Shown here one piece after another: positions 6,566-9,764 of a stretch of DNA of 9,764 nt. The position numbers and the translations under genes are program-made. This DNA comes from Saprospiraceae bacterium. Its GTDB lineage: Bacteria > Bacteroidota > Bacteroidia > Chitinophagales > Saprospiraceae. The notes below the pieces were generated by a model. That model worked only from the letters and a program-made list of their open reading frames with translations, had not been told where the DNA came from and did no database searches. The DNA lies in assembly GCA_014379065.1 (NCBI GenBank), contig JACMMM010000685.1, positions 1 through 9,764 on the forward strand. Reading direction: 5' to 3'. The first letter of the stretch is position 1. The number at the start of each line of letters is the position of its first letter.

Positions 6566-7516
6566 TTATTCCACAGCGCTGCTGCACACACCGCCAGTGG
6601 GCTTGGTTTGGGTAACAGTCCAATTGCCTGGACAAGTGATCCAAACTCTCTGTTCAATCAGCAGACCATTTGAGCCCGGCGCATTGGTTCTTGTCGTTTT
6701 TACTGTAAAATTGAAAGTACCCGGGCCGGTGAATTTAACCATTGCTGTTCTTGGCGTGATTGCAGTAGTCCCATCGGGTTGAACATATCTGAAACCATCA
6801 GCGGGTGATAAGTTACAGTCAAAATTGCCAGCAGAAGAGTATTGGGCGTGGTCTCCAGGTTCCGCACCTGCCCCAGTTGTTGTCCCTATAGTCTTTAAGT
6901 AAAGGATGGCGGTATTGGTCCCATCTGTCACAGTCAATCTTCTAATATCTGGAATGGTAGGGTTAGGAGTATTCACACCCCAAGGAAATGACCTCGTAGT
7001 AGTATTAGGATCACCGGGGACTGGCGAACCAGTAGTAGGCCAGTTGCAATTACACCAATTGGAAGTTGGGTCTGTAACCTCTGCCGGAACAGAGGTAAGA
7101 TTCGTTCGCAGAATCACATCCGTAACCACAATAGGGTTTCCATCCGGGTCAACCGTTGAGTCGTTGTTGCAACATTTGATAAGGCAGCCTCTGCAAAGGT
7201 ACTCTTGCAGGATGCGCAATGCCCTCTTGTCAGTGGTCGGAAAGGCAAAAGCAAGAGAAGAATCCACGGAAATGGTTGTTGTGTAGAGTTGCGTTTTGTC
7301 TGCGTTGAAAATGGTGATTGTCACTTGGTCTGCTCCAATGGTTCTGTCTGGAATAATCACGACCTTGTCTTTCCCTACGCTGAAAGTGGGAGATGGAGTC
7401 CGTTCCTTCTTTAGATACTGAGCAAGCCAGCCCAAGGCGAGGCCCAATAAGATGAGGAGAATAGTGTTGAGAAATGGTCTTTTAGATGCTTGTGCTTCAT
7501 TAGTGTACGTAGACAT
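6566..7516 (-). CDS. Hypothetical single-pass membrane protein, cysteine- and threonine-rich
   Basis: I do not recognise this 316-aa protein. A short polar N-terminus with basic residues (SKR, 11-13) precedes one hydrophobic helix (about 15-34), then KKER, which suggests a signal anchor; orientation is uncertain because both flanks are basic. Residues 40-316 are Thr/Pro/Asn/Gly-rich and beta-strand-like, as in exported proteins. Nine cysteines occur: 108, 111, 115 and 116 (CRGCLIKCC), 155 and 157 (WCNCNW), 234, 295 and 311, enough for disulphides or metal binding if the domain is outside the cytoplasm. The C-terminal part (260-300, FTGPGTFNFTVKT and GLLIEQRVWITCPGNWTV) looks like a beta-sandwich repeat region. 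There is no clear T9SS sorting tail. It stands alone with its own terminator; the best -7-like site upstream is weak (GACCTTTG, complement of 7551-7558). Coding is supported by the length and sensible composition. Confidence 0.7.
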   Translation of the reverse strand: MSTYTNEAQASKRPFLNTILLILLGLALGWLAQYLKKERTPSPTFSVGKDKVVIIPDRTIGADQVTITIFNADKTQLYTTTISVDSSLAFAFPTTDKRALRILQEYLCRGCLIKCCNNDSTVDPDGNPIVVTDVILRTNLTSVPAEVTDPTSNWCNCNWPTTGSPVPGDPNTTTRSFPWGVNTPNPTIPDIRRLTVTDGTNTAILYLKTIGTTTGAGAEPGDHAQYSSAGNFDCNLSPADGFRYVQPDGTTAITPRTAMVKFTGPGTFNFTVKTTRTNAPGSNGLLIEQRVWITCPGNWTVTQTKPTGGVCSSAVE

Positions 7517-7706
7517 GGTAAAAAGTTTTAAAAATTATTAAAATGCAAAGCAAAGGTCTATTGGGGCTTTTATTTCTTATATTACATTTTTGGTTCGTTT
7601 TTCCAGGCAAGGATAAATTCGTAGGACAAAAGTGCGAGCATGTTTTTTAAGCAGCAATTACACTTTTTTTCAATTTTTGCGGGAGCAAACATTTTTACAC
7701 CTGAAC
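7517..7706. other. AT-rich divergent intergenic region
   Basis: This 190-bp space separates the two divergent hypothetical genes and is strongly AT-rich with long T and A runs. I see no RNA gene, no strong hairpin and no repeat. The only promoter-like boxes are weak: AATTTTTG at 7672-7679 for the rightward gene and GACCTTTG (complement of 7551-7558) for the leftward one. Confidence 0.5.
7672..7679 (+). promoter_or_regulatory. Possible -7 element of the helical hypothetical gene
   Basis: AATTTTTG differs by one base from TAnnTTTG and is followed by CGGG, as at the yidC promoter. It lies 28 nt before the ATG at 7707. No convincing -33 TTG is visible upstream. Confidence 0.3.
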
Positions 7707-9275
7707 ATGGCAAATCGCGGTAACAGGGCGGCAATCCAATTGGCTTTGCTGCTCGACAAGGAAGAACAGGAGCGACTTCTCCATTTTCTTTCGGCTACCT
7801 ATTGTACCGGGCTACCGGCTCAGAACGATTGCTATGATTTAATGCATTATGTGCTCCGGGAAATGCCCTCTGAGGAAGCAGAAGAGATTGATGCTGAAGA
7901 ACTCTTTGCTAAAGTTTTTCCAAGAAAGACCTATACCAAAAGATATTTTGATGATCTCATGGCATTGCTGTATTCCTTGGTTAAAAAATTTATCCATTTC
8001 GAAATTACGATGCTTGGGATGGACAAAAAGGAGCAGGCTCAAAAAGATTTCGGGCTGAGCCTTTTGCGCTTTCTGAATCTAAAAAAATCTGAAAAAAAGT
8101 TCTGGACATTCCAAAAATCGTTGTCGCACTTGCAACAAAAGCAAACGGGCTGGGAGGGCAAAGACTACCATTGGAACTATCTGGTTGATCAGGAGCTGAC
8201 CCTATTGCTGAGCCTCAACAACACAAAAAAAGACGACCTGAATCTATTAAAATCAATTCGCGCCCTTGAAGAGTACTTTCTGGTAGAATATATGGTGCAG
8301 ATTTATACCTTATATGCCCAAAATCAAGTGACTTCACTGGGACTGGAACACTGGCGCAAAAAATTAATCTTCGATCCAAACGCTGAAAATTTGCGCTGGT
8401 TTTTTTCAAAACCAATAGGCCGGCTTCTGCTCTTTGCATTGGAGTTTTTGGAGGAAGAAGCTCCCGGATCTCCTGCCAAAGACTTTGAAGCATACGACCA
8501 ACTTCTCTTAAAAGAAGAGACTAACCTGCCACCAGTGGTTTTGAAAAATCTTGAAACTATCTGCTGCAACTACCTGACAAAGCGATATGTGCAAGGCGAT
8601 GCCCAATTGCTCGAACCGCTCTTGCGCATCTTCAAACGCAGGGAGAGTCGGGGGCGTATTTATTGGGAGGGCAAAATACTGATTAGCGAGTTTCAGAACT
8701 GCGTCACCGTCGGTCTTAGGGCAAAAGACTATGTGTGGGTAAAGAAGTTTTTGGACGACAACAAATACAAAATCGTAGGGACTGAACACCCCGAAGACTG
8801 CTATGAATACAACCTCGCCAACTATTATTTCCACATCAAAGAATATGACATGGCGCATGGCCCGCTATTCCAAATCAATTATGAGGAAATGCAGTACAAG
8901 ATTTCAGCCAAGCTGCTACAAATAATGTTGCTGTACGAGACCAACGAAGAGGATTATTTTTACTCCTGCATCAACGCGGCCAGGGTCTTTTTTTCGCGGG
9001 AAAAAAAGAAAGAAAAGAATAGCCCCAGCGGGAAAGATCAAGTGGCAGAAGACGACAAAACACAAAAAGGCAATGTGCCCGAGCACAAACGAAAACCATC
9101 CCTCAATTTTTTGAACAAAGTAGAAGCCATTGCCGAACTGCGCCTGATGCCCGACCGACGCGACATCGAAGCCTTGATGCAAGAAATCAGAGGCATAGAT
9201 ACCATCGCAGAGCGTATTTGGCTCTTGGAAAAACTCCAAGAAATGCTGGATAAATTGAACAAGAAAAAAGAGTAA
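7707..9275 (+). CDS. Large helical hypothetical protein, TPR-like, Bacteroidota family
   Basis: The 522-aa product is almost wholly alpha-helical, hydrophilic, and has no signal peptide or membrane segment, so it is probably cytoplasmic. It resembles the roughly 500-residue uncharacterised proteins common in Saprospiria, which start with a helix like KEEQERLLHFL (18-28), then a segment with ELFAKVFP (65-72) and a helical pair DDLMALLYSLVKKFIHFE. Residues 330-430 look like TPR-type helix hairpins: ANYYFHIKEYDMAHGPLF (371-388) fits the small/large residue pattern of one unit. A highly charged stretch at 431-465 (many K and E) breaks the helices and is probably a flexible loop. The C-terminal helices (470-522) end in a lysine-rich tail. 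ATG at 7707 is chosen because MANRGNRAAIQLALLLDKEEQ fits the family-style start; the upstream GTG frame at 7632 adds 25 unlikely residues and covers the probable promoter. Function is unknown; protein scaffolding is only a guess. Confidence 0.8.
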   Translation: MANRGNRAAIQLALLLDKEEQERLLHFLSATYCTGLPAQNDCYDLMHYVLREMPSEEAEEIDAEELFAKVFPRKTYTKRYFDDLMALLYSLVKKFIHFEITMLGMDKKEQAQKDFGLSLLRFLNLKKSEKKFWTFQKSLSHLQQKQTGWEGKDYHWNYLVDQELTLLLSLNNTKKDDLNLLKSIRALEEYFLVEYMVQIYTLYAQNQVTSLGLEHWRKKLIFDPNAENLRWFFSKPIGRLLLFALEFLEEEAPGSPAKDFEAYDQLLLKEETNLPPVVLKNLETICCNYLTKRYVQGDAQLLEPLLRIFKRRESRGRIYWEGKILISEFQNCVTVGLRAKDYVWVKKFLDDNKYKIVGTEHPEDCYEYNLANYYFHIKEYDMAHGPLFQINYEEMQYKISAKLLQIMLLYETNEEDYFYSCINAARVFFSREKKKEKNSPSGKDQVAEDDKTQKGNVPEHKRKPSLNFLNKVEAIAELRLMPDRRDIEALMQEIRGIDTIAERIWLLEKLQEMLDKLNKKKE

Positions 9276-9276
9276 G

Positions 9277-9308
9277 CCGCCCTTTTGCTCCCCATAGCAA
9301 AAGGGCGG
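9277..9308. terminator. 13-bp hairpin terminator after the helical hypothetical gene
   Basis: The arms 9277-9289 (CCGCCCTTTTGCT) and 9296-9308 pair perfectly around a 6-nt loop, starting one base after the stop codon at 9273-9275. The downstream T-run is only three bases, so it may end transcription incompletely or mainly protect the transcript end. Confidence 0.7.
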
Positions 9309-9337
9309 TTTGGCCCAACTACCAAATTGCCCCTTGC

Positions 9338-9345
9338 TATTTTTG
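9338..9345 (+). promoter_or_regulatory. Likely -7 element of the secreted-protein gene
   Basis: TATTTTTG is a perfect TAnnTTTG match, located 22 nt before the ATG at 9368. A -33-like TTTG lies at 9309-9312, but the 25-nt spacer is longer than usual. With the hairpin upstream, this suggests the last gene has its own promoter. Confidence 0.45.
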
Positions 9346-9367
9346 CCCCTTACAATCCGCCTTTCTC

Positions 9368-9764
9368 ATGAAAAAACATCTATTGTTTCTCGCCATTTGT
9401 CTCCTCTGCCAAATTGCGGGGATCTCCCAAACCCTCCCCGAAGTGGACACCCCCATCACTTCTCGCAATTACTTTGAAATCTGCCAACAACTGGACGCCT
9501 ACTTCGCGGACGAATATGACGCGGATGAGGACACAGAATGTTGGGACAACTCATTTGTAAAATACCAGCGCTGGAAATGGTGGTGGCGCGACCGAGTGCA
9601 AACCGATGGTGCTTTCCCCAATCTTCGAGCGCAATGGCTTGACTATCAAAAACATTTTGTCGCCGCCGCACAAAACCGCGACGGCCAGCCCACTTGGGTA
9701 AACGAGGGCCCCTCTAAAAACCCCAATGGCGGCTATTGGGGCATGGGGCGCACCAAACACGTAG
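9368..9764 (+). CDS. Secreted protein N-terminus, possibly beta-propeller/T9SS type (partial)
   Basis: The gene runs off the right edge; 132 complete codons are visible. A classic signal peptide (MKKHLLFLAICLLCQIAG, cut near Ser20) is followed by NYFEICQQLDAYFADE (34-49), an acidic stretch, and the tryptophan-rich segment YQRWKWWWRDRV (66-77) followed by TDGAFPN. I recall this layout from large Bacteroidota secreted proteins in which the tryptophan segment leads into BNR/sortilin-like beta-propeller repeats and a C-terminal type IX secretion sorting domain. The last visible residues, NEGPSKNPNGGYWGMGRT (112-129), fit the usual entry into the first propeller blade (a W-x-GP ... G-x-GR pattern), with Asn/Glu where other members often have Leu. 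Neither repeats nor sorting signal can be seen here, so the class is inferred. ATG at 9368 is the only start that gives the signal peptide. Confidence 0.75.
   Translation, partial: MKKHLLFLAICLLCQIAGISQTLPEVDTPITSRNYFEICQQLDAYFADEYDADEDTECWDNSFVKYQRWKWWWRDRVQTDGAFPNLRAQWLDYQKHFVAAAQNRDGQPTWVNEGPSKNPNGGYWGMGRTKHV

Noticed and set aside
6360..6782. 140-codon + strand open frame spanning the terminator region and the cysteine-rich gene's 3' end
   Set aside because: It runs through a clear terminator hairpin and then in antisense through a better-supported gene, and its product shows no recognisable features.
7632..7706. GTG start extending the helical hypothetical protein by 25 residues
   Set aside because: It would cover the only promoter-like box upstream, and the added residues are encoded by the same AT-rich DNA as the spacer. 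ATG at 7707 fits better.

Overview
The window looks like a chromosomal segment of a Bacteroidota bacterium, most likely of the Saprospiria (Haliscomenobacter/Lewinella-like) lineage. The grounds are the style of the proteins (a YidC with a long periplasmic domain and a lysine-rich tail, a DUF4846-type protein, a large helical hypothetical protein of a kind common in this phylum, a tryptophan-rich secreted-protein N-terminus), promoter-like TAnnTTTG -7 boxes, and the absence of clear Shine-Dalgarno sites. The lineage is inferred from protein resemblance; no search was possible.

Layout from left to right: the last 27 codons of an alpha/beta hydrolase (+); two perfect inverted repeats between convergent genes (84-160); a FadA-type thiolase (168-1343, -); a short divergent region with a palindromic promoter-like site and a 10-nt repeat; an ABC exporter half-transporter (1523-3439, +) overlapping by 4 nt a DUF4846-like exported protein (3436-4284, +); a bidirectional terminator; yidC (4362-6281, -); a 284-bp gap holding the yidC promoter and a terminator for the next gene; a cysteine-rich, single-pass hypothetical protein (6566-7516, -); a 190-bp AT-rich divergent region; a 522-aa helical, TPR-like hypothetical protein (7707-9275, +) with a hairpin terminator; and the 5' end of a secreted, possibly beta-propeller protein (9368 to the window end, +).

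No phage, insertion sequence, CRISPR, tRNA or rRNA was seen. Most of the genes look like housekeeping or lineage-typical genes and do not form one pathway; the only likely operon is exporter plus DUF4846 protein. What stands out is short repetitive DNA: a 21-nt-period, partly palindromic repeat block lies in frame in the linker of the ABC exporter, a second short repeat-like sequence lies in frame in the linker of YidC, and further repeats sit in the intergenic spaces. The repeats look tolerated where they fall between genes or inside flexible protein linkers. I did not find a convincing new defence or biosynthetic system.
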